NCBI RefSeq assembly: GCF_002965065.1
Contig: NZ_PTRE01000026.1
Coordinates: forward strand, 1 to 64,000
Source: Escherichia sp. MOD1-EC7003
GTDB lineage: Bacteria; Pseudomonadota; Gammaproteobacteria; Enterobacterales; Enterobacteriaceae
Reading direction: 5' to 3'
Length of the DNA: 64,000 nucleotides
Made by a program: the position numbers and the translations under genes. The first letter of the stretch is position 1. Each line of letters opens with the position of its first letter. Below, one piece after another: positions 10,428 through 19,961 of the stretch. The notes beneath the pieces were generated by a model that saw only the letters and a list, made by a program, of their open reading frames with translations, was not told the origin of the DNA and did not search any database.

Positions 10428-10844
10428 ATGTGGTTTCAAAAGACGCTTACGCTTAGCGCCAAATCTCGTGGGTTTCATCTGGTAACGGATGAAATTCTGA
10501 ATCAGCTGGCTGATATGCCGCGTGTTAACATCGGCTTACTGCATCTGTTGCTGCAACATACCTCCGCCTCTCTGACACTTAATGAGAATTGTGACCCCAC
10601 TGTACGCCATGACATGGAGCGCTTTTTCCTCCGTACCGTTCCCGATAACGGAAACTATGAGCATGACTATGAAGGGGCAGACGATATGCCTTCTCATATC
10701 AAATCCTCAATGCTGGGGGTATCGCTTGTATTGCCGGTGCATAAAGGGCGTATTCAGACCGGTACCTGGCAAGGCATCTGGCTGGGGGAACATCGTATTC
10801 ACGGTGGATCGCGTCGCATCATCGCGACACTACAAGGGGAGTAA
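10428..10844 (+). CDS. yjbQ: UPF0047 family protein YjbQ
   Basis: The 138-residue protein of the YjbQ/UPF0047 family is a compact beta-rich fold. The family signature is visible as [16 protein letters not shown] and, near the C-terminus, [12 protein letters not shown]. Some members show low thiamine-phosphate-synthase activity, but the physiological role is uncertain. It follows an SD (CAAGGAGCA) and lies 3 bases upstream of yjbR, so the two are co-transcribed. Confidence 0.93.
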   Translation: MWFQKTLTLSAKSRGFHLVTDEILNQLADMPRVNIGLLHLLLQHTSASLTLNENCDPTVRHDMERFFLRTVPDNGNYEHDYEGADDMPSHIKSSMLGVSLVLPVHKGRIQTGTWQGIWLGEHRIHGGSRRIIATLQGE

Positions 10845-10847
10845 AAA

Positions 10848-11204
10848 ATGACCATTTCGGAGTTGCTACAATATTGCATGGCTAAAGCTGGCGCGGAACA
10901 GAGCGTTCACAGCGACTGGAAAGCGACGCAGATCAAAGTTGAAGATGTGCTTTTTGCGATGGTGAAAGAGGTCGAAAATCGCCCGGCCGTTTCGCTGAAA
11001 ACCAGCCCGGAGCTGGCAGAGTTGTTACGTCAGCAGCACAGTGATGTGCGTCCGAGCCGCCATCTGAACAAAGCGCACTGGAGCACCGTGTACCTCGACG
11101 GCTCGTTGCCAGATTCGCAAATCTATTATCTGGTGGATGCGTCGTATCAGCAGGCGGTGAATTTGCTGCCGGAAGAAAAACGTAAATTGCTGGTGCAACT
11201 CTGA
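10848..11204 (+). CDS. yjbR: MmcQ/YjbR family protein
   Basis: The 118-residue protein belongs to the MmcQ/YjbR family with a CyaY-like fold that may bind DNA. No catalytic motif is evident. It includes a conserved LNKAHWSTVYLDG segment. It starts 3 bases after yjbQ behind GGGGAG, forming a two-gene operon, and converges on uvrA across the first REP array. Function is not established. Confidence 0.93.
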   Translation: MTISELLQYCMAKAGAEQSVHSDWKATQIKVEDVLFAMVKEVENRPAVSLKTSPELAELLRQQHSDVRPSRHLNKAHWSTVYLDGSLPDSQIYYLVDASYQQAVNLLPEEKRKLLVQL

Positions 11205-12745
11205 AAGAAAAAGGCCGTTCAGGAAGCGGTCTGAGAATGATGACAAACGCAAAATTGCCTGATGCGCTACGCTTATCAGGCCTACGTAATCTCTGCAATC
11301 TATTGAAACTGCATGTTTTGTAGGCCGGATAAGGCGTTCACGCCGCATCCGGCATGAACAACGCGCACGTTGTCAGCAGTCTGAGGCAGGGTTCGGCCTG
11401 AGAATGATGACAAACGCCAAATTGCCTGATGCGCTGCGCTTATCAGGCCTACGTAATCACTGCAATCTATTGAAACTGCATGTTTTGTAGGCCGGATAAG
11501 GCGTCCACGCCGCATCCGGCATGAACAACGCGCACGTTGTCAACAATATGAGCCGCCTGAGAATGATGGCAAATGCAAAATTGCCTGATGCGCTGCGCTT
11601 ATCAGGCCTACGCAATCTCTGCAATCTATTGAAACTGCATGTTTTGTAGGCCGGATAAGGCGTTCACGCCGCATCCGGCATGAACAAAGCGCACGTTGTC
11701 AACAATCTGAGCCTCCAAAAGGAGGCTGAGAATGATGACAAACGCAAAATTGCCTGATGCGCTACGCTTATCAGGCCTACGTAATCTCTGCAATCTATTG
11801 AAATTGCATGTTTTTGTAGGCCGGATAAGGCGTTCACGCTGCATCCGGCATGAACAACGCGCACGTTGTCAGCAATCTGAGGCCGTTCAGGAAGCGGTCT
11901 GAGAATGATGACAAACGCAAAATTGCCTGATGCGCTACGCTTATCAGGCCTACGTAGTCACTGCAATCTATTGAAATTGCATGTTTTGTAGGCCGGATAA
12001 GGCGTTCACGCCGCATCCGGCATGAACAATGCGCACGTTGTCAGCAGTCTGAGGCCGTTCAGGAAGCGGCCTGAGAATGATGACAAATGCAAAATTGCCT
12101 GATGCGCTGCGCTTATCAGGCCTACATAATCTCTGCAATCTATTGAAATTGCATGTTTTGTAGGCCGGATAAGGCGTTCACGCCGCATCCGGCATGAACA
12201 ACGCGCACGTTGTCAACAATATGAGCCGCCTGAGAATGATGACAAATGCAAAATTGCCTGATGCGCTACGCTTATCAGGCCTACGTAATCTCTGCAATTT
12301 ATTGAAATTGCCTGTTTTGTAGGCCGGATAAGGCGTTCACGCCGCATCCGGCATGAACAACGCGCACGTTGTCAGCAGTCTGAGGCCGTTCAGGAAGCGG
12401 CTTGAGAATGATGGCAAATGCAAAATTGCCTGATGCGCTACGCTTATCAGGCCTACGTAATCACTGCAATCTATTGAAATTGTATGATTTTGTAGGCCGG
12501 ATAAGGCGTTCACGCCGCATCCGGCATGAACAACGCGCACGTTGTCAGCAGTCTGAGGCCGGGTTCGGCCTGAGAATGATGACAAACGCAAAATTGCCTG
12601 ATGCGCTGCGCTTATCAGGCCTACGTAATCTCTGCAATCTATTGAAACTGCATGTTTTGTAGGCCGGATAAGGCGTTCACGCCGCATCCGGCATGAACAA
12701 AGCGCACGTTGTCAGCAGTCTGAGGCCGCTCAGGAAGCGGTCTTA
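11205..12745. repeat. REP array 1: nine tandem BIME-like units between yjbR and uvrA
   Basis: Nine direct repeats begin at 11233, 11400, 11559, 11728, 11901, 12073, 12232, 12404 and 12572, with periods of 159-173 bases. Each unit has a leader (GAGAATGATGACAAAYGC), one REP palindrome (GCCTGATGCG ... TATCAGGCCTAC) and a linker containing CAATCTATTGAAA-type sequence. The opposing REP follows (GTAGGCCGGATAAGG ... GCATCCGGCAT), then GAACAACGCGCACGTTGTC and usually a small boundary hairpin. The array lies between convergent genes, as BIMEs commonly do. Open frames inside it are repeat artefacts. The first and last hairpins probably also end yjbR and uvrA. Confidence 0.95.
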
Positions 12746-12749
12746 ACAA

Positions 12750-15572
12750 TTACAGCATCGGCTTGAGGAAGCGCGCCGTATGCGATGCTTCGCACTCCGC
12801 GACGGTTTCTGGCGTACCGGCGACGAGGATTTCGCCGCCGCCACTGCCGCCTTCCGGTCCCAGATCGACAATCCAGTCGGCGGTTTTAATCACATCGAGA
12901 TTGTGTTCAATCACCACAATGGTGTTGCCCTGATCGCGTAGTTTATGCAGTACGTCGAGCAGTTGTTGAATATCGGCAAAGTGCAGACCGGTGGTCGGCT
13001 CATCAAGAATATACAGTGTCTGCCCGGTGCCGCGTTTTGACAGCTCACGCGCCAGTTTCACGCGCTGGGCTTCACCGCCGGAAAGGGTGGTTGCGGACTG
13101 CCCAAGGCGAATGTACGTCAGGCCAACATCCATCAGCGTTTGCAGCTTACGCGCCAGTGCCGGTACGGCATCAAAGAACTCACGTGCCTCTTCGATGGTC
13201 ATATCCAGCACTTCGTGGATGGTTTTGCCTTTGTACTTAATCTCCAGCGTTTCGCGGTTATAGCGCTTACCTTTGCACTGGTCGCACGGCACGTAAATAT
13301 CCGGCAGGAAGTGCATCTCCACTTTGATCACGCCATCGCCCTGACAGGCTTCGCAGCGTCCACCGCGAACGTTAAAGCTGAAACGTCCTGGTGTATAACC
13401 ACGCGCACGGGATTCCGGTACGCCCGCAAACAGTTCACGTACAGGTGTAAACACACCGGTATAGGTCGCCGGGTTAGAACGTGGAGTTCGACCAATCGGG
13501 CTTTGGTCGATATCGATCACTTTATCGAAATGCTCCAGCCCCTGAATATCGCGATACGGTGCCGGTTCGGCAATAGTCGCACCATTCAACTGGCGTTGGG
13601 CAATCGGAAACAGCGTGTCGTTAATCAATGTCGATTTACCGGAACCTGAAACCCCGGTGATACAGGTAAACAGACCGACTGGCAGCGTCAGCGTCACGTC
13701 TTTTAGGTTATTGCCACGTGCGCCTGTCAGCTTCAGCACTTTTTCCGGATTCGCCGGAACGCGTTTCTTCGGCACTTCAATCTTGCGTTTGCCGCTCATG
13801 TACTGCCCGGTCAACGACTCCGGCACGGCCATAATCGCTTCCAGCGGACCTTCTGCGACCACTTCACCGCCGTGTACACCCGCACCAGGACCGATATCGA
13901 TCACATGGTCAGCGGCGCGAATCGCGTCTTCGTCGTGCTCTACCACAATCACGGTATTACCGAGATCGCGCAGATGAATAAGCGTACCCAACAGGCGTTC
14001 GTTATCGCGCTGGTGCAGGCCGATAGACGGCTCATCAAGCACGTACATAACGCCAACCAGGCCCGCGCCAATCTGGCTCGCCAGACGGATACGCTGGGCT
14101 TCACCGCCAGAAAGCGTTTCTGCCGAGCGGGAAAGTGTCAGGTAATTCAGGCCGACGTTAACGAGGAATTTCAGGCGATCGCCAATCTCTTTGAGGATTT
14201 TTTCTGCAATCTTCGCCCGCTGACCAGCGAGTTTCAGATTGTTGAAGAATTCCATCGCATGACCGATGCTCATGTCGGAAATAGCGGGCAGCGGCGTATT
14301 CTCGACATACACGTGGCGTGCTTCCCGACGCAAACGTGTTCCGTCGCAGCTGGCACACGGGCGATTGCTGATGAACTTGGCTAATTCTTCACGTACTGCG
14401 CTGGATTCCGTCTCTTTATAACGGCGCTCCATATTATGCAGCACGCCTTCGAACGGATGACGACGAATGGATGTATCGCCGCGATCGTTCATGTATTTGA
14501 ATTCAATGTTTTCTTTGCCAGAACCGTACAGCACCACTTTATGCACGTTCGCGCTCAGGCTGCCCCATGGTGCTTCGACGTCGAACTTATAGTGGTCTGC
14601 CAGCGATTTTAGCATCTGGAAGTAATAGAAGTTGCGGCGATCCCAGCCGCGGATCGCTCCACCAGCCAGAGACAGCTCCGGATTTTGGATCACGCGATCA
14701 GGATCGAAATATTGCTGTACGCCAAGGCCGTCACAGGTCGGGCAGGCACCCGCTGGGTTGTTAAATGAAAACAGGCGTGGTTCCAGTTCACGCATACTGT
14801 AGCCGCAAATCGGACAGGCGAAATTGGCAGAAAACAGCAGCTCTTCCGCTTTCTGATCGTCCATATCGGCAACGACCGCAGTACCACCGGAAAGCTCAAG
14901 CGCCGTTTCAAACGACTCCGCCAGACGTTGGGTGAGATCGTCACGCACTTTGAAGCGATCAACCACCACTTCAATAGTGTGTTTCTTTTGCAGTTCCAGT
15001 TTCGGTGGATCGGAAAGATCGCAGACTTCGCCATCAATGCGCGCACGGATGTAGCCCTGGCTCGCCAGATTCTCCAGCGTTTTGGTGTGTTCACCTTTGC
15101 GCTCTTTAATGATTGGCGCGAGTAGCATCAGACGCTTACCTTCCGGTTGCGACAACACGTTATCCACCATCTGGCTGACGGTTTGCGCCGCCAGCGGCAC
15201 ATCGTGATCCGGGCAGCGCGGCTCACCAACGCGAGCGTACAGCAAACGCAGATAGTCGTGGATTTCGGTGATTGTCCCCACCGTAGAACGCGGGTTATGA
15301 GACGTCGATTTCTGCTCAATTGAGATGGCAGGAGAAAGCCCCTCAATATGGTCGACGTCCGGTTTTTCCATCAGTGACAGAAACTGCCGCGCGTAAGCAG
15401 AAAGGGATTCAACGTAACGGCGCTGCCCTTCGGCATATAAGGTGTCGAAAGCGAGCGAGGATTTGCCAGAACCCGAAAGCCCAGTCACGACAATGAGCTT
15501 GTCGCGGGGGATAACGAGGTTGATGTTTTTGAGATTATGGGTGCGGGCGCCCCGAACTTCGATCTTATCCAT
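12750..15572 (-). CDS. uvrA: Excinuclease ABC subunit A
   Basis: UvrA is the damage-recognition ATPase of nucleotide excision repair, acting as a dimer with UvrB. The 940-residue protein has two ABC modules. The first has Walker [14 protein letters not shown] (about 31-43) and signature [12 protein letters not shown]; the second has Walker [14 protein letters not shown] and signature [12 protein letters not shown]. Zinc sites appear as CPICGYS...CPTC and CEACQGDG...CDQCKGKR. It diverges from ssb, and the shared 253-base gap contains the LexA box. It ends against REP array 1. Confidence 0.98.
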   Translation of the reverse strand: MDKIEVRGARTHNLKNINLVIPRDKLIVVTGLSGSGKSSLAFDTLYAEGQRRYVESLSAYARQFLSLMEKPDVDHIEGLSPAISIEQKSTSHNPRSTVGTITEIHDYLRLLYARVGEPRCPDHDVPLAAQTVSQMVDNVLSQPEGKRLMLLAPIIKERKGEHTKTLENLASQGYIRARIDGEVCDLSDPPKLELQKKHTIEVVVDRFKVRDDLTQRLAESFETALELSGGTAVVADMDDQKAEELLFSANFACPICGYSMRELEPRLFSFNNPAGACPTCDGLGVQQYFDPDRVIQNPELSLAGGAIRGWDRRNFYYFQMLKSLADHYKFDVEAPWGSLSANVHKVVLYGSGKENIEFKYMNDRGDTSIRRHPFEGVLHNMERRYKETESSAVREELAKFISNRPCASCDGTRLRREARHVYVENTPLPAISDMSIGHAMEFFNNLKLAGQRAKIAEKILKEIGDRLKFLVNVGLNYLTLSRSAETLSGGEAQRIRLASQIGAGLVGVMYVLDEPSIGLHQRDNERLLGTLIHLRDLGNTVIVVEHDEDAIRAADHVIDIGPGAGVHGGEVVAEGPLEAIMAVPESLTGQYMSGKRKIEVPKKRVPANPEKVLKLTGARGNNLKDVTLTLPVGLFTCITGVSGSGKSTLINDTLFPIAQRQLNGATIAEPAPYRDIQGLEHFDKVIDIDQSPIGRTPRSNPATYTGVFTPVRELFAGVPESRARGYTPGRFSFNVRGGRCEACQGDGVIKVEMHFLPDIYVPCDQCKGKRYNRETLEIKYKGKTIHEVLDMTIEEAREFFDAVPALARKLQTLMDVGLTYIRLGQSATTLSGGEAQRVKLARELSKRGTGQTLYILDEPTTGLHFADIQQLLDVLHKLRDQGNTIVVIEHNLDVIKTADWIVDLGPEGGSGGGEILVAGTPETVAECEASHTARFLKPML

Positions 15573-15655
15573 TCACCTTTCCCGGATTAAACGCTTTTTT
15601 GCCCGGTGGCATGGTGCTACCGGCGATCACAAACGGTTAATTATGACACAAATTG

Positions 15656-15675
15656 ACCTGAATGAATATACAGTA
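15656..15675. promoter_or_regulatory. LexA (SOS) box between uvrA and ssb
   Basis: CTG at 15658-15660 and CAG at 15671-15673 frame a 10-base AT-rich spacer, the classical LexA pattern. It is positioned to control uvrA on the minus strand and one ssb promoter on the plus strand. Confidence 0.92.
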
Positions 15676-15825
15676 TTGGAATGCAATTCCCAGAGTGTTG
15701 TGTAAGAATGCCTGGCCAGGTTTGTTTCCCGGAACCGAGGTCACAACATAGTAAAAGCGCTATTGGTAATGGTACAATCGCGCGTTTACACTTATTCAGA
15801 ACGATTTTTTTCAGGAGACACGAAC

Positions 15826-16362
15826 ATGGCCAGCAGAGGCGTAAACAAGGTTATTCTCGTTGGTAATCTGGGTCAGGACCCGGAAGTACGCTACATGCCA
15901 AATGGTGGTGCAGTTGCCAACATTACGCTGGCTACTTCCGAATCCTGGCGTGATAAAGCGACCGGCGAGATGAAAGAGCAGACTGAATGGCACCGCGTTG
16001 TGCTGTTCGGTAAACTGGCAGAAGTAGCCAGCGAATATCTGCGTAAAGGTTCTCAGGTTTATATCGAAGGTCAGCTGCGTACCCGTAAATGGACCGACCA
16101 ATCCGGTCAGGATCGCTACACCACTGAAGTTGTCGTAAACGTTGGTGGCACCATGCAAATGCTGGGTGGTCGTCAGGGCGGTGGTGCTCCTGCAGGTGGC
16201 AATATCGGTGGTGGTCAGCCGCAGGGCGGTTGGGGCCAGCCTCAGCAGCCGCAGGGTGGCAATCAGTTCTGCGGTGGCGCACAATCTCGCCCGCAGCAGT
16301 CCGCTCCGGCAGCGCCGTCTAATGAGCCGCCGATGGACTTCGATGACGATATTCCGTTCTGA
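15826..16362 (+). CDS. ssb: Single-stranded DNA-binding protein
   Basis: SSB is the tetrameric ssDNA-binding protein of replication, repair and recombination. The 178 residues comprise an OB fold (about 1-112), a Gly/Gln/Pro-rich linker and the acidic partner-binding tail MDFDDDIPF. The ATG at 15826 follows SD CAGGAG and begins MASRGVNKV; in-frame upstream codons are ignored. The linker contains a cysteine ([10 protein letters not shown]) where, from memory, K-12 has serine. E. coli SSB normally lacks cysteine, so this is a small oddity. Confidence 0.97.
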   Translation: MASRGVNKVILVGNLGQDPEVRYMPNGGAVANITLATSESWRDKATGEMKEQTEWHRVVLFGKLAEVASEYLRKGSQVYIEGQLRTRKWTDQSGQDRYTTEVVVNVGGTMQMLGGRQGGGAPAGGNIGGGQPQGGWGQPQQPQGGNQFCGGAQSRPQQSAPAAPSNEPPMDFDDDIPF

Positions 16363-16431
16363 TTTGTCATTAAAACAACAGGCTATATTGTTTTAAGGTG
16401 GATGATTAAAGCATCCAGCAGCCATAAAAAA

Positions 16432-16460
16432 GAAGCCTCCGTGATGGAGGCTTCTATATA
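16432..16460. terminator. Terminator between ssb and yjcB
   Basis: A perfect 9-bp stem (GAAGCCTCC / GGAGGCTTC, 5-base loop) is preceded by an A-run and followed by TATATA. It sits between convergent ssb and yjcB and probably serves both. Confidence 0.8.
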
Positions 16461-16742
16461 TCAGGTCAAAATCATTGGCCACTGTGGCGGTGTCTGATTC
16501 ATCTCTTCTATCATCACCGATTCGATGTTGTGCCAGATGGCGGTGATATCTGCCATTGTGATGCCAAGCAATCCCATAGCGAACCAGCAGGCAGAAACCA
16601 CGCCCAGGCCACTGCTGATCACCGCAAGCCCAATATAATCAGATTTTCGAAAACGAATGTTAAGAGTACTAGCCAGAAACATCATCACGGCACTAAGCAG
16701 CTGCCAGCGAAGAAGAACTACGCCAGTGGTGAGGGTAGCCAT
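16461..16742 (-). CDS. yjcB: Small membrane protein YjcB
   Basis: The 93-residue protein of unknown function has two clear hydrophobic segments (about residues 8-27 and 35-65) and an acidic C-terminus. It matches the K-12 YjcB family. The ATG at 16740-16742 after AGAGGAATTG was preferred to an upstream in-frame start. In K-12 its divergent neighbour is pdeC. Here pdeC is missing and only its last codons remain about 230 bases away. Confidence 0.88.
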   Translation of the reverse strand: MATLTTGVVLLRWQLLSAVMMFLASTLNIRFRKSDYIGLAVISSGLGVVSACWFAMGLLGITMADITAIWHNIESVMIEEMNQTPPQWPMILT

Positions 16743-17042
16743 CAAACAATTCCTCTGAAAAGAGCCGATGCCCTGGACAGCGCGGCGTTGTTCGCGGGAG
16801 GCGTGGTACACTCTGGCTATCGCGGGCTTTCAAAACACAAAAATGAAACATTCTGTTTGTTTCATGATTTTTGTGAACTATATCACAATTGATTGTTTGT
16901 TAGCCAGATTATACCGTGACTTTTATTGCTGTACTGATTATGTGTTTATTCACTGGCATCAAAGGCATTTCTTCCCGCCGCAGGTGCTTATGCAATGAAT
17001 GGAGCAATTACCCGCGCGGGAGTTAACGCGCGGGCAATAAAA
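16743..17042. other. yjcB-soxS gap left by loss of pdeC
   Basis: Where K-12 carries the ~1.6-kb pdeC (yjcC), this strain has 300 bases. The left part is AT-rich upstream DNA of yjcB with a plausible promoter context. The right end holds the pdeC tail and an inverted repeat (CCCGCGCG / CGCGCGGG, about 17011-17034) that also lies downstream of soxS. Confidence 0.75.
16975..17040 (+). pseudogene. pdeC: 3' remnant of pdeC (c-di-GMP phosphodiesterase)
   Basis: Translation in this frame gives PPQVLMQ-stop-MEQLPARELTRGQ-stop. As I recall it, this matches the C-terminus of PdeC/YjcC (PPQVFMQWMEQLPARELTRGQ), with the tryptophan replaced by TGA. The EAL domain and the membrane sensor are absent. It is a deletion scar with no coding capacity. 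Confidence 0.78.
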
Positions 17043-17366
17043 CTACAGGCGGTGGCGATAATCGCTGGGAGTGCGATCAAACTGCCGACGGAAAACGCGG
17101 GAAAAAGTCTGCTGCGAGACATAACCCAGGTCCATTGCGATATCAAAAATCGGACGCTCGGTGGTGCGCAACTCAACGGCGGCCAGTAACAGGCGGCGTT
17201 GACGGATGTAATCGCCAAGCGTCTGATGCGTCACCGTGCGGAACATCCGCTGTAAGTACCACTTTGAATAGCCTGATTTTTTGGCGACGACATCAATGTT
17301 AAGCGGCTGGTCAATATGCTCGTCAATCCATGCGATAAGATCCTGAATAATTTTCTGATGGGACAT
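17043..17366 (-). CDS. soxS: Superoxide response activator SoxS
   Basis: SoxS is a 107-residue AraC/XylS-type activator with two helix-turn-helix motifs and no ligand domain. It activates the superoxide regulon (sodA, zwf, fpr, micF and others). Recognisable segments are VAKKSGYSKWYLQRMFR and DLGYVSQQTFSRVFRR. It is divergent from soxR, with the SoxR operator in the 85-base gap. Transcription is switched on by oxidised SoxR. Confidence 0.97.
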   Translation of the reverse strand: MSHQKIIQDLIAWIDEHIDQPLNIDVVAKKSGYSKWYLQRMFRTVTHQTLGDYIRQRRLLLAAVELRTTERPIFDIAMDLGYVSQQTFSRVFRRQFDRTPSDYRHRL

Positions 17367-17422
17367 AAATCTGCCTCTTTTCAGTGTTCAGTTCGTTAAT
17401 TCATCTGTTGGGGAGTATAATT

Positions 17423-17440
17423 CCTCAAGTTAACTTGAGG
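17423..17440. promoter_or_regulatory. SoxR operator in the soxS promoter
   Basis: A perfect 18-base palindrome (CCTCAAGTTAACTTGAGG) lies in the soxS-soxR gap. It is the SoxR binding site placed between the -35 and -10 elements of soxS, and it also overlaps the soxR promoter region. Confidence 0.95.
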
Positions 17441-17451
17441 TAAAGCGATTT

Positions 17452-17916
17452 ATGGAAAAGAAATTACCCCGCATTAAAGCGCTGCTAACCCCCGGCGAAG
17501 TGGCGAAACGCAGCGGTGTGGCGGTATCGGCGCTACATTTCTATGAAAGCAAAGGGTTGATTACCAGTATCCGTAACAGCGGCAATCAGAGGCGATATAA
17601 GCGTGATGTGTTGCGATATGTCGCAATCATCAAAATTGCTCAGCGTATTGGCATTCCGCTGGCGACCATTGGTGAAGCGTTTGGCGTGTTGCCCGAAGGG
17701 CATACGCTCAGTGCGAAAGAGTGGAAACAGCTTTCGTCACAGTGGCGAGAAGAGTTGGATCGGCGCATTCATACCTTAGTTGCGTTGCGTGACGAACTGG
17801 ACGGATGTATTGGTTGCGGCTGCCTTTCGCGCAGTGATTGCCCGTTGCGTAACCCAGGCGACCGCTTAGGGGAAGAAGGTAGCGGCGCACGTTTGCTGGA
17901 AGATGAACAAAACTAA
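17452..17916 (+). CDS. soxR: Redox-sensing regulator SoxR
   Basis: SoxR is a 154-residue MerR-family protein with an N-terminal winged helix ([20 protein letters not shown]), a dimerisation helix and a [2Fe-2S] cluster bound by [12 protein letters not shown] (about residues 119-130). Oxidation of the cluster remodels the soxS promoter and triggers transcription. All four cysteines are present. The stop codon lies within the downstream hairpin shared with SraL. Confidence 0.97.
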   Translation: MEKKLPRIKALLTPGEVAKRSGVAVSALHFYESKGLITSIRNSGNQRRYKRDVLRYVAIIKIAQRIGIPLATIGEAFGVLPEGHTLSAKEWKQLSSQWREELDRRIHTLVALRDELDGCIGCGCLSRSDCPLRNPGDRLGEEGSGARLLEDEQN

Positions 17917-17945
17917 AGCGCCACAAGGGCGCTTTAGTTTGTTTT
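17910..17945. terminator. Bidirectional terminator of soxR and SraL
   Basis: A perfect 13-bp stem (AAACTAAAGCGCC / GGCGCTTTAGTTT, 5-base loop) has T-rich tracts in both directions. It overlaps the soxR stop codon and forms the 3' end of the opposing small RNA. Confidence 0.9.
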
Positions 17946-18049
17946 CCGGTCTTTGTCTTTCTCTCTATCCCGCTGGTACACAGGAGGGTTTCCCCCGACG
18001 TCAACACACCTCATTCGAGCACGTGGTGGAGGTTCCGGTTGGTGTTGAT
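17910..18049 (-). ncRNA. sraL: Small RNA SraL (RyjA)
   Basis: The location (antisense strand immediately downstream of soxR), length of about 140 bases and a strong 3' terminator hairpin match SraL/RyjA. That RNA is a conserved enterobacterial sRNA reported to be RpoS-dependent and to act on trigger-factor mRNA. A -10-like CATACAAT lies just upstream of the proposed 5' end near 18049. The 5' end is inferred, not measured. Confidence 0.75.
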
Positions 18050-18461
18050 GCTTTAATTGTATGCCACCGCCGTTGCTTCGCCAGTGTAAAAGTACACTTT
18101 TTAGCCGCAATGTTTTTGTCATCTCAGACGATTTTTTATCGCAATTCTGAACGGCATTTGGCTCAATAATTCTGCAATCTTGCGCATCGACGATAACGTT
18201 TGCGCATCAATTGCCTGGTTTTTCATCGTCAAGATAATAAAAGAGCAAAAAGCAGCAAACTTTGGTTGAAAAGGCCGCTATGATCGCCGGATAATCGTTT
18301 GCTTTTTTTACCACCCGTTTTGTATGCGCGGAGCTAAACGTTTGCTTTTTTGCGACGCACCAAATTGTCGTAAACCAGAAGCAGGAAGATAACGTTTCGC
18401 TGGCGGGGGATTGTACGCCACGCATCTTGACGAAAAATAAACTCTCAGGGGATGTTCTCTT
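18050..18461. promoter_or_regulatory. Long upstream region of ghxP with candidate PurR-like sites
   Basis: The gap contains repeated CGTTTGC-type motifs: GATAACGTTTGC at 18192, ATAATCGTTTGC at 18291, AAACGTTTGC near 18336, and a weaker one near 18385. They partly match the PurR operator (ANGCAANCGNTTNCNT), which fits purine control of a purine permease. None is a full match. No other gene is convincing here. Confidence 0.35.
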
Positions 18462-19811
18462 ATGTCTACGCCATCAGCGCGTACCGGCGGTTCACTCGAC
18501 GCCTGGTTTAAAATTTCACAACGTGGAAGTACTGTCCGTCAGGAAGTGGTTGCCGGGTTAACAACGTTTCTGGCGATGGTCTACTCGGTTATCGTCGTTC
18601 CAGGCATGTTGGGTAAAGCGGGTTTCCCGCCTGCGGCAGTTTTCGTTGCAACCTGTCTGGTTGCCGGACTCGGTTCTATCGTGATGGGGCTGTGGGCTAA
18701 TCTGCCGTTGGCGATTGGTTGCGCCATTTCCCTGACGGCGTTTACCGCATTCAGCCTGGTGCTGGGGCAACATATTAGCGTACCTGTCGCGCTGGGTGCC
18801 GTGTTCCTGATGGGTGTACTGTTTACGGTAATTTCTGCCACGGGTATCCGTAGCTGGATTTTGCGCAACTTGCCGCACGGTGTGGCGCACGGCACGGGGA
18901 TCGGTATCGGTCTGTTCCTGCTGCTGATTGCTGCTAATGGTGTCGGTTTGGTGATTAAAAATCCGCTTGATGGACTGCCCGTTGCACTGGGGGATTTCAC
19001 GACCTTCCCGGTGATGATGTCTCTGGTGGGGCTGGCAGTGATCATCGGCCTGGAAAAACTGAAAGTCCCCGGTGGCATTCTGTTGACCATTATCGGTATC
19101 TCAATTGTTGGTTTGATCTTCGATCCTAACGTCCACTTCTCCGGCGTTTTCGCCATGCCTTCATTGCGCGATGAAAACGGCGATTCACTGATTGGCAGCC
19201 TGGACATTATGGGTGCGCTGAACCCCGTGGTCCTGCCGAGCGTTCTGGCGCTGGTGATGACAGCAGTATTTGATGCTACCGGAACTATCCGTGCCGTCGC
19301 CGGCCAGGCGAATCTGCTGGATAAAGACGGGCAGATCATTGACGGCGGGAAAGCACTGACCACAGACTCCATGAGCAGCGTTTTCTCTGGCCTGGTGGGT
19401 GCAGCTCCGGCAGCGGTATACATCGAGTCTGCGGCGGGTACAGCGGCAGGCGGTAAAACCGGTCTGACGGCTATCACCGTTGGCGTGCTGTTCCTGCTGA
19501 TTCTGTTCCTCTCTCCGCTCTCTTTCCTCGTTCCGGGTTACGCAACGGCTCCGGCGCTGATGTACGTTGGTTTGCTGATGCTAAGCAACGTGGCGAAAAT
19601 CGACTTTGCTGATTTTGTTGATGCGATGGCGGGGCTGGTAACAGCAGTATTCATCGTACTGACCTGTAACATCGTAACTGGCATCATGATCGGCTTCGCA
19701 ACTCTGGTGATTGGTCGTCTGGTTTCCGGCGAATGGCGCAAGTTGAACATCGGTACGGTGGTCATTGCCGTGGCGCTGGTGACCTTCTATGCGGGTGGTT
19801 GGGCTATCTAA
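18462..19811 (+). CDS. ghxP: Guanine/hypoxanthine permease GhxP
   Basis: This 449-residue inner-membrane purine:H+ symporter belongs to the AzgA branch of the NCS2 family (formerly YjcD). There are about 12-14 hydrophobic segments. Typical motifs are [19 protein letters not shown] near the N-terminus, [13 protein letters not shown], and the [14 protein letters not shown] region that lines the substrate site. SD CAGGGG precedes the ATG. It is monocistronic, with an intrinsic-terminator-like CGGGTGGCAATGGCTGCCCG hairpin and TTTTTATTTT downstream. Confidence 0.95.
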   Translation: MSTPSARTGGSLDAWFKISQRGSTVRQEVVAGLTTFLAMVYSVIVVPGMLGKAGFPPAAVFVATCLVAGLGSIVMGLWANLPLAIGCAISLTAFTAFSLVLGQHISVPVALGAVFLMGVLFTVISATGIRSWILRNLPHGVAHGTGIGIGLFLLLIAANGVGLVIKNPLDGLPVALGDFTTFPVMMSLVGLAVIIGLEKLKVPGGILLTIIGISIVGLIFDPNVHFSGVFAMPSLRDENGDSLIGSLDIMGALNPVVLPSVLALVMTAVFDATGTIRAVAGQANLLDKDGQIIDGGKALTTDSMSSVFSGLVGAAPAAVYIESAAGTAAGGKTGLTAITVGVLFLLILFLSPLSFLVPGYATAPALMYVGLLMLSNVAKIDFADFVDAMAGLVTAVFIVLTCNIVTGIMIGFATLVIGRLVSGEWRKLNIGTVVIAVALVTFYAGGWAI

Positions 19812-19961
19812 GCTTTAATAAGATTCTGAAAACGGGTGGCAATGGCTGCCCGTTTTTATTTTCTCCGCACATTGTGTGAGCTTTTGCGATATTCTGAAAA
19901 ATGAGAATTCAGGTATAACGCCTTTCTCAGATCATAAAAAAACATCGCAAACAGGGAACGC

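Noticed and set aside
11025-12687. Many minus-strand open frames beginning MRRERLIRPTK across the REP array
   Set aside because: They repeat with the array unit and are translations of REP DNA. They have no ribosome sites and no family similarity.
11205-12745. CRISPR-like array
   Set aside because: The repeats are ~170 bases with internal REP palindromes and no unique spacers, and there are no cas genes nearby.
13140-14384. Long plus-strand open frames inside uvrA
   Set aside because: They are antisense shadows of a highly conserved gene, with no plausible starts or families.
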